DNA of 64,000 bases from Nitzschia sp. DOCU1. Its lineage: Eukaryota > Bacillariophyta > Bacillariophyceae > Bacillariales > Bacillariaceae. Location: contig OX595989.1 of assembly GCA_951394045.1 (NCBI GenBank), positions 2,046,001 to 2,110,000 of the forward strand. Direction: 5' to 3'. Positions 41,097-51,123 of the stretch are shown here, one piece after another. Both the position numbers and the translations under genes were made by a program. The notes beneath the pieces are model-generated. The model searched no databases. It saw only the letters and a program-made list of their open reading frames with translations, and was not told where the DNA came from. The first letter of the stretch is position 1; each line of letters opens with the position of its first letter.

Positions 41097-42733
41097 CTAG
41101 TCAAAGAAAAATTGCGCAATATAGTATCGAATGAACAACCCAAAGGCAGAACTGACCAGTTGCAGCGCCAGTAGCGCAGTGCAAAGGTCCTTTTCTCCCA
41201 GGGGACCAAACCATGTCAAGAAAAGGTTGATGACTGTCATATTGGGGATTTTCGTCGCCTTGGGGTCTAGCCCATTCAATCGCTTCAGCCACAAATACTG
41301 GCCCGGTTGACAGTCAAAAGTGGACGGCGACATCAAACCCGTAGTTGGATCAAAGGCCGGAAGTCGGTGCCTTGGACAAGGCACGGCTTTAAAAAGTTGA
41401 GGCACGCTCCACAGAAAATTCGCCACTTGAGGGAGAAAGAACAACAAAAGCGTTTTGCTAAAATGTCCCAAAATTCCCACAACTGCAAATGTCATCCCGG
41501 CGAAGTAGCAAAATGTGTCGCCAACGAAGACACTTGCGGGGTACCAGTTGTGTCTGAGTAACGCCAGGGTGACCCCGACGAAGCTGAGCATGAGCATCGC
41601 CGAAAAGAGATGGTTCTCTGTACCCAAAGATTTAGATCGGATTTCAATCAAATTGTGAACCAATACTGAGCATCCAATGACATATGATTGTCCCGCCTCC
41701 AATCCGTTGATGCCCGCATAAATGTTGATTGCGTTCGTACAAAAGACGGCCAACATTCCCATATAAACCAAGTACAAGAGCCCTAGGTCCACCAGCGTCC
41801 CGTGAGCATTCATATCCACGTCAATGATAGTGTTGACCAGACTTCCAAAAGCTGTCAATTCCTGATCCTGAATGATCCACGCTCTTAAAGGGATCGGCAC
41901 CACGATCGAGGTGCTTCCATTATAACAACATAACAAGGGGAGCGACGCCACTGTTGGTAACGCCAGTTTATATCGCCAAGGCCAGTCCAAGACATCGTCG
42001 GTGAATCCTAGAAATAGCATGAAACAAATCGACAGAAGTGCAGAATTGACATCCAACAGTTTGGAAGGATGCGAAGTTGCGTATCCAACAAGACAGAATA
42101 TAAGGCATACCAAAAAGATTGTACCAGAAGCGATCCCCAGTGCCTCAGGACTATCAGGCCGTTCATGATGGACGATGATTCATGGGGCGCGCGTGAGATA
42201 ATGAGAATCTTCCACCCGATGGCACCTCATTTCTCAGACTTACACTGGCTTGTCAGCAAGAGCCGTGCCTCGTTTCCCCAGGTCTTTTCCGCAAATTCCT
42301 TTTCGAAGCGTATATTGCTGGGGTTGAATATCACGTGGACAGTGAGACTTAAATTGGAAGTCATCCATTCCTTGCTGTTGGCCCCGCTTGCCTTCTTTCT
42401 TACCTGGATGTTTGGAATCAGATGGTTGGTGACTAGAAACCCAAAGACCGCCACACCCACATACGCCAACAATTGTGATCCTACTGGGGGTACCGATGGC
42501 TCGGCTGTCGATGCTTCTTTCCGCGTCAAAGCTCGAATGAATTGCTCCATCCATCGACCAATGACAGGCAGGGGATTGCGGTCAATTAGATTCACCAAGT
42601 ACCAGGCCGGCAGCAGCATGGGGACTACCGCAAGTGCATAGTTAGAGGATACCATGTTTGAATATGAAAAAAGGTGCAATAGAGAGAAAACAAGAGTAGT
42701 GAATCGGATGCCACAAAGGACTGTCGAATCCAT
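41097..42733 (-). CDS. ALG7: UDP-GlcNAc:dolichyl-phosphate GlcNAc-1-phosphotransferase
   Basis: Exons on the minus strand: 42733-42404, 42317-42244, 42150-41097, introns 86 and 93 bp (GTAAGA...CCCAG and GTAAGT...GATAG), 485 aa. It catalyses the first step of dolichol-linked oligosaccharide synthesis for N-glycosylation in the ER membrane, and is the tunicamycin target. Family motifs are [26 protein letters not shown] (about residue 184, the DD pair), [17 protein letters not shown] (about 273) and [14 protein letters not shown] (about 345). About 10 hydrophobic helices. It is longer than human DPAGT1 (408) because of an N-terminal extension with extra hydrophobic segments and a polar linker. 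The stop is 138 bp from the LAMTOR5-like gene (convergent). Confidence 0.93.
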
Positions 42734-43187
42734 CGCTAAGCTGGTCCCATCATCACATCACTGGACTTTTCAAACGGGGGCTCTCACATTTTCGTGCGCG
42801 GAGTGAAGAAGTCGAATGGGTCAATCCGCCTGATGGATCGATAAAATACCGATATGGCGATCTTTTGTACCACCACTCAGTAGAAGGCTACGTGGCTCGT
42901 GTTGTTTCACGTGATAACTTTTTTTGTACTATCACTCAGTAGAATATGGAGCGTTGCGGAATTTGATGGTCGGACAAGTCGACTGAAGCGCATTGCGCGG
43001 CTTCCTCGTACCTGCGCATCGACTGCATTTTGAATTTCTGCGCCTGCGATCATGACGATGACACAAACCATGACCACGCTTACTGCAGCACACCACATTC
43101 ACCCAATACTACTAAGAGAATGATGAATCATCCACCAGCATGTCTTTTTCAATAGCTTAAGTTTAAGCAGGGTGGAGAAAAACGAGA
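42734..43187. promoter_or_regulatory. Divergent intergenic region with a duplicated motif
   Basis: 454 bp between ALG7 and the fucosyltransferase-like gene. Two near-identical 25-bp segments, 42861-42885 and 42920-42944 (TTTTGTACYAYCACTCAGTAGAA-type), are 59 bp apart, with a CACGTG box (42909-42914) between them. They could be a shared transcription-factor site. No gene was seen; the ORF at 42907-43098 is low-quality. Confidence 0.5.
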
Positions 43188-44564
43188 ATGGAACGAAGGC
43201 GACTCAAACCGAACGGTCCAGTAGTTGCGACAGAGGATGAACAGTCGTCGTTGACACAACTCGCCGGGCCCCAGCACCAGCAACGCCACGATGTCAAACT
43301 TCGCCAAGACAAATGTCGAAGATTCACACGCATTCTGCTCCTATTTGCCTTTTCTGTGGCGTTCCTGGTGTTCCCGCCTCCACCAGGGAATGAGTCTGAC
43401 TGGTACCTTGCCCGTTCCAACATTTTGGATGCCTGTCGCGGCTATCAGGGCATTTTGCACATTGCCCAGGGAGACAAGGAGGGGGCGGCTGGGACCATTT
43501 TCTTTTTGTTTGTTTTGAATCAAATTATGTATGCCCAAGAACACCGTTTGATTCCCTGGGTTCATTTGAATAATGCCTCTTACCATGTTCATGATCCAGT
43601 CCAGCACGGCTTTGGACCTCGAACGATCTGGGTACGCGACATTGTGGGAGCTTCGTGGACGAGTCTTCGGGATCCTATTTCAGAAAAGAACTTTGGCTTT
43701 CCGGGTCCACCCAAGTGGAATCATACCCAAGAATCCTCCCATTCAGTTCGGACTCGGTCGCAACCCGTCACAGTCCAAGGAAATGGAGTTTGGAACAGTT
43801 ATTTCGATCCGGTCTCGCCATTCTCGCACAACGATCCATCCTGCCAGAAATTGCCCCTTGTGAGACTCTCTTATTCTCAGATCATCCCAGGATTGCATTT
43901 AAATTGTCCTTGGGCACTTCGGGCCTGGCGGTACGGAGGACTTCCGCCAAGTCTGCGCCACGACGAAGTCAGCTACGCTGAATGGTTCCGTCCCATTCGA
44001 CAGCGCGGAAGCGAAATCGTTCGCGAATATGTCCGTTTTCAACCCTATCTCCAACAGCGTGCGCATCGAGCCAATTCAGCTCGTAAGTGTTTGGCGATCC
44101 ATGTTCGCCACTCTGACAAGGCCAATCGACGGCAAAAGATTGCGCTGTCCAAGTTCTTACCCTACATGGATACATTTCTAAAAGAAGTACCGGCTGGAAA
44201 GATTTACGTGGCGACGGATTCTGTCAAGGTATTACAGAAACTACAGGGAATGTCAGAGTATCAGGGCCGTCTCCATTGGCAAGAAGGAACTCTCCGTTCT
44301 AACGATACCACAGCCGTCTTCCGCATGACGAGTGGGCACCATGTGACGAATATCCAAGTGTTGGTGGACATTTTAGCCATGTCCAAGTGCCAATTTTTAT
44401 TGCATGGTCTGTCTGCCGTGTCCGAAGCGGTCTTGTATGTCAACCCGAAACTTCACCAGGTGGATCATCATAGCATCAACTTGGAACTGCCCGAGCACGG
44501 CAGCCTTCAAGACTTTCGTCAAGCATTGCAACACGAATATGGGACTAATAGTGATCCAAAATAG
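43188..44564 (+). CDS. Type II membrane fucosyltransferase-like protein
   Basis: 458 aa, intronless. A short cytosolic tail is followed by one membrane anchor (about residues 48-63, RILLLFAFSVAFLVF) and a long lumenal domain: the type II layout of Golgi glycosyltransferases. KCLAIHVRHSDKANRR (about 300-316) matches the GDP-fucose-binding loop of alpha-1,6-FUT8, NodZ and protein O-fucosyltransferases (HVRRxDK), here with Arg-His-Ser. ALRAWRYGGLPPSL and IQVLVDILAMSKCQFLLHGLSAVSEAVLY fit the two later conserved motifs of the same clan. The acceptor (N-glycan core, cell-wall glycan or protein) cannot be told. Its neighbour ALG7 is also a glycan enzyme, but proximity alone means little in eukaryotes. 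Confidence 0.8.
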   Translation: MERRRLKPNGPVVATEDEQSSLTQLAGPQHQQRHDVKLRQDKCRRFTRILLLFAFSVAFLVFPPPPGNESDWYLARSNILDACRGYQGILHIAQGDKEGAAGTIFFLFVLNQIMYAQEHRLIPWVHLNNASYHVHDPVQHGFGPRTIWVRDIVGASWTSLRDPISEKNFGFPGPPKWNHTQESSHSVRTRSQPVTVQGNGVWNSYFDPVSPFSHNDPSCQKLPLVRLSYSQIIPGLHLNCPWALRAWRYGGLPPSLRHDEVSYAEWFRPIRQRGSEIVREYVRFQPYLQQRAHRANSARKCLAIHVRHSDKANRRQKIALSKFLPYMDTFLKEVPAGKIYVATDSVKVLQKLQGMSEYQGRLHWQEGTLRSNDTTAVFRMTSGHHVTNIQVLVDILAMSKCQFLLHGLSAVSEAVLYVNPKLHQVDHHSINLELPEHGSLQDFRQALQHEYGTNSDPK

Positions 44565-44921
44565 AGAACTCTTGTTCCGACCTACTACCCATAGACCTTT
44601 GGCTATCTCGGTCGGAACAATAGTAAAAAAGAAGTCCGATGAATCGAATCAATCGAGAAATATTTCGGTCGAAAGAGTCAGTCATTTACAATCCGAATGT
44701 AATGAGGTATGTACCGCATCGTAGGTATGCATGCAGGAGATCCCAAAAAAAATGATGAGCGAGAGGAGATGCCGAGACATGAGATGACCATGGGGGGTGG
44801 TGACAAAGACACATGAGAGGCCATCGATCATTCAGTAAAGCACTGCATGAATCCAGCAGTACAATAAGGCGGAGGTGTGATTGAAGCATTGTTGTTTCTC
44901 GCCCAGCTGTGAGGACACAAA
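44565..44921. other. Intergenic, no gene seen
   Basis: 357 bp between two plus-strand genes. Overlapping minus-strand ORFs at 44686-45041 cross into the DHX35 gene and are shadows. It should hold the fucosyltransferase terminator and the DHX35 promoter. Confidence 0.35.
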
Positions 44922-46994
44922 ATGTCGGGAGGCTTTTGGAAGCCCGCTTCTTCCTCTCGATACGAAGAAACTCCCACGGCATTTAATTTCAGCCATGCTC
45001 CCTTGGCCCAGCAACGCATGCTCCTTCCAATCCACAAGCACAGACGGCAGATTTTATATGCGATGGAGCACCATGGAGTCGTCGTGATTGTGGGTGAAAC
45101 AGCGTGTGGAAAGTCGACGCAGATTCCACAGTATCTTTACGAGAATGGATGGTGCGATCAGGGCTTTCAGGTTGCTTGCACTCAACCTCGTCGGATTGCA
45201 GCCCAAACCTTGGCACAGAGAGTCTCCAAAGAAGTTGGAGAGGCGAACGCGGGAAACACTGTCGGGTACTCGGTCCGTTTCGATCATCAAACTTCCGCGT
45301 CTACGGCCATTCTGTATATGACAGATGGAATGCTGTTGAGAGAAGCGACTTTGCAAGATCCGCTGCTGTCCAGATATTCTGTAGTCATGGTGGATGAGGC
45401 ACACGAACGCAATTTGAATACAGATGCGCTTTTAGGACTTTTGAAGAAGATTCGTCGAAAGCGGTCGGATCTTCGGATCATAGTTTGCAGTGCCACTATC
45501 GATGCGGAAGCCTTTCTCGACTTTTTTGTTCCTCCAAAGGCCGCTCGGAAACGAAAACGCCGATGGGACAATCCCGACGCAACGAAAGAGGAACCATCGC
45601 CATCGGAAAAGGGCACTATTATCTCTGTGGATGGTCGACAACATTCGGTTGATATATTGTATCTGGAACGTCCCACATCAAACTATATTCGATCCACCGT
45701 CGAGACTGCCCTGACGATTTGCAAACAAGAAAACAAATCTGGCGATATCTTGTGTTTTCTTCCCTCGGCTGAGGATGTGGACCAAGCCATTCGCATGGCC
45801 CAAGATCACTTGGATCAAGATCAACAACAATATCACCAATTGTCCTTGTTGCCACTCTATGGGTCGTTGCCGTACAATTTGCAAGCCCGCGTCTTTCAGC
45901 CCAAACAGCAGCGGCGAATCATCTTTTCTACCAATCTTGCCGAGACATCTGTCACGGTTCCTCGTATTACCCATGTCATTGATTGCGGTTTTGTCAAATT
46001 GCCCATGTTTGATCCAAAGACGCAATTTGATCGACTCATCGTGGTGCCAACTAGCCAGGCGAGTGCCCAGCAACGGGCGGGACGAGCTGGGCGTTTGCAA
46101 GCCGGACAATGCTATCGACTGTATACAGAAGATTTTTTTCGGCACAAGATGCAGGCCGCCACTCCTCCGGAAATTTTGCGTACCAATCTGACGAGCTTTC
46201 TGTTGACCCTCAAAGCACTGGGAGTGGAGAATCTCTTGGCTTTTGAAATGATGGATCTACCTGGCGTGGATGCCATTTCGCATGGACTGGAATCTCTCTA
46301 CGCTCTGGGCGCAATTGACGATCAGACAACTCTGACCTCGATGGGATGGGATATGTCTTCCTTTCCAACGGAACCGCGAGTCTCGAAGATGCTGCTGCAA
46401 TCTTTCAAGGAAGATTGCACGAAAGAAATGGCAGGAGTCGCCAGTGTCTTGCAAGTTCGATCCATTTTCCTGACACCGCGACAAAAACAGCGGGAGGATT
46501 GGGAAGCGGCCATGTCTCAGATTGCCGATCCGAGTGGAGATCATGTGACCTACGTCAGCGCACTCATGGAACAAGACGAGCAAAACTTCACGAAGGAGGA
46601 GTGTCAGGAACGATTTTTGGATTACGTAGCCTTGAGGCGCGTTATGGAAGTGCGAAGACAACTATTGGGGCTTTTGAAACGGAAATGGGGCAAGGCCCCG
46701 TCGTTGGGGCTGGCGACGCTGGAGGAGAGGAGTCGAGCAGTTCGCAAGTGCGTAACGGCGGGTTTCTTTCTACAGATTGCCAAACTACAATCAGACGGCA
46801 AATATTATACTCTTCATAATTCAGTCCTTGTAACGCCGACATCGACGAGCATATTCCATTCACACGGAATGCACAGTGAATATATTTGCTTTTGTGAGAC
46901 GCAGGATGGCCCAAGAGGAGGAATGGAGTTGCGTTCCGTTTCCGCAATCGATCCGCGTTGGCTGCGCGAATTGGCCCCGCACTATTGGGAATAA
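44922..46994 (+). CDS. DHX35: DEAH-box RNA helicase, DHX35-like
   Basis: 690 aa, intronless, close to human DHX35 (703). N-terminal FWKPASS and LAQQRMLLPIHKHRRQIL, motif I GETACGKST (about 58-66), Ib TDGMLLRE, motif II DEAH (about 158), motif III SAT, LPLYGSLPYNLQARVF, TNLAETSVT, motif VI QQRAGRAGR (about 382), then the winged-helix, HA2 and OB-fold regions ending AIDPRWLRELAPHYWE. DHX35 joins the catalytic spliceosome (C complex) in animals. A charged insert (KAARKRKRRWDNPDATKEEP) lies in RecA1/2. The motif I second residue is Ala, not the usual Gly (GETGCGKST), an acceptable variant. Confidence 0.95.
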   Translation: MSGGFWKPASSSRYEETPTAFNFSHAPLAQQRMLLPIHKHRRQILYAMEHHGVVVIVGETACGKSTQIPQYLYENGWCDQGFQVACTQPRRIAAQTLAQRVSKEVGEANAGNTVGYSVRFDHQTSASTAILYMTDGMLLREATLQDPLLSRYSVVMVDEAHERNLNTDALLGLLKKIRRKRSDLRIIVCSATIDAEAFLDFFVPPKAARKRKRRWDNPDATKEEPSPSEKGTIISVDGRQHSVDILYLERPTSNYIRSTVETALTICKQENKSGDILCFLPSAEDVDQAIRMAQDHLDQDQQQYHQLSLLPLYGSLPYNLQARVFQPKQQRRIIFSTNLAETSVTVPRITHVIDCGFVKLPMFDPKTQFDRLIVVPTSQASAQQRAGRAGRLQAGQCYRLYTEDFFRHKMQAATPPEILRTNLTSFLLTLKALGVENLLAFEMMDLPGVDAISHGLESLYALGAIDDQTTLTSMGWDMSSFPTEPRVSKMLLQSFKEDCTKEMAGVASVLQVRSIFLTPRQKQREDWEAAMSQIADPSGDHVTYVSALMEQDEQNFTKEECQERFLDYVALRRVMEVRRQLLGLLKRKWGKAPSLGLATLEERSRAVRKCVTAGFFLQIAKLQSDGKYYTLHNSVLVTPTSTSIFHSHGMHSEYICFCETQDGPRGGMELRSVSAIDPRWLRELAPHYWE

Positions 46995-47373
46995 TGAATG
47001 TTTTTGTAGATCACGGCAGCCTTGCTATCGGCATATCTCCAACGACTGTTCTTCAGTTGAACCAACCATCAATGTACCAACACCTCTATTCCTACTGCGA
47101 TCCCGGCGCTAAGCTGGCAAGACGGAAAACGCAAAGATGGTGCATTTATTGAAGGAATTTTAAATCACTTTGATTTCAGCAAATATAGCAGGATATGTCT
47201 ACTAGTAAAGGCCAGCGCATGGAAACTCAGGCGCTTCTCCACTGGCGTGTACAAGGACTAAATGACCAAGAGGATTGGTTGCCTCGGCCGTCGGGAAAGA
47301 TACCAGCTAGAAACTGTCAGCCGCGAAGACTCTGAACGAGACCAAGGCATTTTTGTCAAAATGTACGCTCACG
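46995..47373. other. Convergent 3' intergenic, no gene seen
   Basis: About 380 bp between the DHX35 stop and the START-like gene stop (convergent). The ORFs 46876-47112 and 46958-47152 overlap the DHX35 end in other frames and are not supported. Confidence 0.35.
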
Positions 47374-48066
47374 TCACATGTCCTTGAGATCCTTTTCTAG
47401 CACCACATTTCGAAAATTGACCATCGAGTCCAATATCATTTTGTCCTTGACGAACTTTGCCATGGCCTTGGATCTTCGGAATACCGCTGCGGCAGCTCTA
47501 GGGGCAACAAATGTCATTTTCATGGTCATTAGAGTTGGGTTTTCCGCATCGTTTTGTGGAAGAAACTGGACAATCCCAAAATTTCGCAGACCGGATGTGC
47601 TCTGCCATTGAATCACATGAGGCCTTTCGTTCTTCAATGCCACAGCGGTCCACGAATATTTTATGCCCATGAACTTCATTGTCCACTTGGACTTTTCTTT
47701 TGATTCGTCCGTGTACTCGACCGAGTGTAGCCATGACGACCAAGAAGGTTGACGTCGCAGATCGGAGTAGGCGTCGAATGCGACTTCCCGAGAAAACGGA
47801 AGGGGCACCTCGCTTGTAATCTCGATTTTGCACTTTTCAGTGACGTCTGGTGTAACAATTTCATCGGTTTCATCCGATGTTGCGAGTGAATTGAGCGGAC
47901 CTGAACGAAACTTTTGTAAAAATGCGCCTCCTGCTTTCGGGAATTTAGTTGGCGGGCTGGTTAACACAGCTGATTGCCGCTGAGCCCAGGCCGTCGCAAG
48001 GACTGAGCGGACAAGCAGCACCAGGAGAAGCACCGGCGCACAGGACCTTCGTTTGACTTGCTTCAT
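47374..48066 (-). CDS. SRPBCC/START-like (polyketide-cyclase type) protein, plastid leader
   Basis: 230 aa from ATG 48066; an in-frame ATG at 48099 would add 11 residues before the leader and was rejected. The hydrophobic signal peptide VLLLVLLVRSVLATA is followed by Trp (ATA|WAQR), compatible with the diatom plastid motif, which allows Phe, Trp, Tyr or Leu at +1. The domain from about residue 80 reads EVPLPFSREVAFDAYSDLRRQPSWSSWLHSVEY, then KWTMKFMGIKYSWTAVALKNERPHVIQWQS: the SRPBCC lipid-binding or cyclase-like fold. Such proteins bind hydrophobic ligands; the ligand here is unknown. Confidence 0.8.
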   Translation of the reverse strand: MKQVKRRSCAPVLLLVLLVRSVLATAWAQRQSAVLTSPPTKFPKAGGAFLQKFRSGPLNSLATSDETDEIVTPDVTEKCKIEITSEVPLPFSREVAFDAYSDLRRQPSWSSWLHSVEYTDESKEKSKWTMKFMGIKYSWTAVALKNERPHVIQWQSTSGLRNFGIVQFLPQNDAENPTLMTMKMTFVAPRAAAAVFRRSKAMAKFVKDKMILDSMVNFRNVVLEKDLKDM

Positions 48067-48680
48067 TACCGGGGAGCAACGTTGAAACTGTGCGGCCATC
48101 GATGAAAGGACGACGAGGAATCGCGGTGGGTCGACAATAGAAAGGACTTTGACCTTGGTTTTCTCACTTCATGCATGCCTTCATCGTTTCTGACGACGAA
48201 ATGTCGTTGATGGGCGGCGGGGCCGGCAGATCTTTCTTTTTCTCGTGATTGACGGTTGACTGACGGACACCATTTTTCCAACTCGTGGCTGGGCACGCGC
48301 GCACCGATTCCATCGACGTCACGTCCGTATCTCCATTTTGATTGGACCATATGCCAGGTTGCTGTGATAAGCATGCGACAGACTTTTGTTAAGAAAAAAC
48401 CTTACGTGGCACGATCACACCTGGTGTGAGCGAGCGTGGCGATCACGATCAACCAGCAACCACCACGCACTCATCTACGTCCTGCTACTTGCACGTGAGT
48501 GGATGAAATCGGAATTTTGCCACGTCTACGATGCCCTCAAACCAAGCAAAAATATCAATTCCCCGAACAACTCCAACTAAAGTTAGGATCGCCCTTCTCG
48601 TCTCACAACATTGAAAAGCTGCAACAGCAAAGAAAGAAAACAACGCTACAGAACAAGTTTTCTTTGCAATAATCAATAAG
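48067..48680. promoter_or_regulatory. Divergent intergenic region, no gene seen
   Basis: 614 bp upstream of the START-like gene and the small ORF. Small ORFs on both strands have no domain. It probably contains both promoters. Confidence 0.35.
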
Positions 48681-49034
48681 ATGAACCGATTCCTTCTTTC
48701 AATGTATTTGTGTGTGATGGGCCTCGTCATGATCGTTGATCTGTCGTCAGCAGAAGCCTTTGAACGTCTCGCTGTCCAGCGACGGGGACCATGGGGTATG
48801 TCGCAGAACACTTTCTCTGAAGATGAAATGAAAGCGCTGAATTGCAATTCGGAAGATCCCGATGATTCGGAGGCAAGGTTCGCTATCCAGTATCAGGTCG
48901 AAAGGGAATCATTAAGAAGGACTGAAAGCGGGTATCTTCAGCTGACAAGATCACCGATCAACGCAAATTCTGTTGTGCCTGTATCTTCCAAAGGAGCCAG
49001 ATCAAGGACCAGCCCGTTCATTGTCATTGCATGA
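48681..49034 (+). CDS. Small secreted or plastid-type protein, 117 aa
   Basis: ATG with an upstream in-frame stop close by, a clean hydrophobic signal (residues 4-24) and then SSAEA|FERLAVQ, again Phe after a likely signal cleavage site. The mature part is Ser/Glu-rich with no cysteine pairs or known domain. It could be a genuine small plastid or secreted protein, or an over-called ORF; the leader is the main argument for it. Confidence 0.5.
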   Translation: MNRFLLSMYLCVMGLVMIVDLSSAEAFERLAVQRRGPWGMSQNTFSEDEMKALNCNSEDPDDSEARFAIQYQVERESLRRTESGYLQLTRSPINANSVVPVSSKGARSRTSPFIVIA

Positions 49035-49677
49035 TTCACGAAATATCTCTGATAATGTTGGACCTGACAACATCTGTCAGTTTCACAAGTGTCAGAATTT
49101 CGATGATCTAAGATTTCTTTGTTGCATGAAAGTGTTGCTTTGAGCGACAAAAGCCGGGCAACGATACCGATGTAAATATCTCGTCTTCTCGACAACCTCG
49201 GTTTGCCATTCTCTATTGATGGGACTCGACCACATTTCTCCGTCGACTTATCCCCACCTTAGACAATCTGGCAAACCTCCATACCGATCGTATAGGCAAT
49301 TACCCTAGTAGATCGCAACATCATTTTAATTTCTGTTTCTACGGATACGTTCTAGCTGCTAGTAGATCTAAAGAAGCGGCGTCCACCATCAGAGGTGCGT
49401 TGGCTTTGTATCGTCCAGCCAAAGCTTGAATGCAACCGTTTATTTAGATCATCAGTGAAGAGCCAGCAAAGGGGTCCATATGATTAGAGTCGGTTGAATC
49501 GGTCCGAAGGAGGCCATTTCTGCACACCGAGCACCCTTTTCGCGATCCAACCGCAGACATCGGCTTTCATTTGTATCTTTTACCAAAAAGGTGCCACAGT
49601 CATTGTAAGTGAAAATCATTGAGGAATCTTCTGGTAAAGACTGCAACAAGTGGTCCATTGCAGTGTTTGGTAAAATA
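49035..49677. other. Intergenic, no gene seen
   Basis: About 640 bp between the small ORF and RidA. AT-rich in the middle (about 49320-49360). The short minus-strand ORFs have no support. Confidence 0.35.
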
Positions 49678-50199
49678 ATGTGGCGTCATTCGGCCTTCGT
49701 CTCAATCGCAGTTTCAATCCTCGTACTGCTTGCTCTACCCTGCAATGGCTTTTCACCGGCGACGCCAGCATACCGATCTTTCAAGTCTAAAACCAGTTTA
49801 AAGATGGGAAAAGAAATCAAGGAAATCGAGACGGACAAGGCACCTGCTCCCGTTGGCCCCTACTCCCAAGCCTTGTTGGTGGGTACCACTCTCTACTGTT
49901 CTGGCTCACTTGCACTCGACCCCAAGACTGGCGAATTTGTTGGTGCCGGAGACATTCAAGCCGAAACGCGACAAGTGCTAAAGAACCTGGGCGAGGTTCT
50001 GAATGCAGCAGGCGCGACTCCCAAGAACGTGGTCCGTTGCACCATCTTCTTGGCGGATTTGGGAGACTTTGCCAAAATGAATGAGGTCTATGCCGAATTC
50101 TTCAAGGATAACGCAGTTCTTCCAACTCGTACCTGCGTTCAAGCAGGAGCGCTACCCAAGGCTGCTCTAGTCGAAATCGACTGCATTGCGGAGCTTTGA
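49678..50199 (+). CDS. RidA/YjgF-family 2-iminobutanoate deaminase, plastid leader
   Basis: 173 aa from ATG 49678; a further in-frame ATG at 49609 would put 23 extra residues before the leader. Hydrophobic leader ending CNG|FSPATP. The mature domain is a typical RidA: APAPVGPYSQALLVGTTLYCSGSLALDP, QVLKNLGEVLNAAG, NVVRCTIFLADLGDF and the active-site Arg in PTRTCVQAGALPKAALVEID (about Arg151). RidA hydrolyses reactive enamine/imine intermediates left by PLP enzymes such as threonine dehydratase, whose main site in algae is the plastid. The trimer-forming barrel looks complete. Confidence 0.92.
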   Translation: MWRHSAFVSIAVSILVLLALPCNGFSPATPAYRSFKSKTSLKMGKEIKEIETDKAPAPVGPYSQALLVGTTLYCSGSLALDPKTGEFVGAGDIQAETRQVLKNLGEVLNAAGATPKNVVRCTIFLADLGDFAKMNEVYAEFFKDNAVLPTRTCVQAGALPKAALVEIDCIAEL

Positions 50200-50682
50200 G
50201 ATGTAGTAGAAGACTTCGTGCCCTTGTAAGATGGAAGCTGGATGAAGAGGAGAGATGGGGCGGATATCATCATAAGGTAGCTATGATTTTCTCGTGATCG
50301 TTTGTCGTTATGAAGCTATATAGCAAACATAGCATTATTTCTGTCAGTTTTCTACTATGTATAGTTGGAGTTAATCTCGACTCACAAGCACCACCTTAGT
50401 TCGGCACATGGCCGCCCACCTCCTAGCGAAAATGGAACCCGCTATTCGGCCCAGACAATTTCGCGATGCAACCCAGATCGCCATTTATGACAAGTTAAGG
50501 CAAGGCAGTTCAGTGTATGGAATCGTTTAGTCTCCTTAGATGCCGCTTCGTTTGAAGGAGAAACGACGGTAGCTATCTGCAAATACTCTCGATAGGAGGT
50601 CGCATCAGTCGTAATGAAGTATGGAATGCGGAATCTTTATAAAGTGCGATCAGTGACCTTTCCTTGCAGATGAAGTTCCGTC
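50200..50682. other. Intergenic, no gene seen
   Basis: 483 bp. Nothing supported. The following frame is open from 50683 but without ATG until 50866, so part of the next transcript's 5' UTR may lie here. Confidence 0.35.
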
Positions 50683-51123
50683 TTGGAATCCTTTCGCGCC
50701 AAACGGCACCACGTCGTCACGACAACAAATGCAAGGCCCGCGGACGCGGAGGAAATCGGGCCGCCACGTTCGGCCAGTCGGAGACGAAGAACTTTCATTG
50801 GGCCTTCCGTAGTCCCAGTACTGAATCTTCGTAAGAGCCAACGATTCCTTCATTCCCGTGGACGAATGAATGGCCGTCGGTGCGCGGGTTCAAACACGTG
50901 GACGGTCGTTGGTCGTGGTCGGCACAGACAGTGGCGGCGCTTGCGCAAGGGAAGGAAAGGACCAGCCACCAGTTCGCAAAGAATTAAATTCATTTTTCCA
51001 TCAGGAACGGCATTTCTCCTTCACTCGGTCTCTCCGATCGGCATAACTTCTCCAGGCATCGACAACACTGGTCGAAACGAGAATATATCAACATTCGAAA
51101 TAACTACATCATCTAACACCAAC

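Noticed and set aside
50880..50910. A GGTTCAAA-type tRNA T-loop-like string
   Set aside because: No acceptor stem or D/anticodon arms around it.
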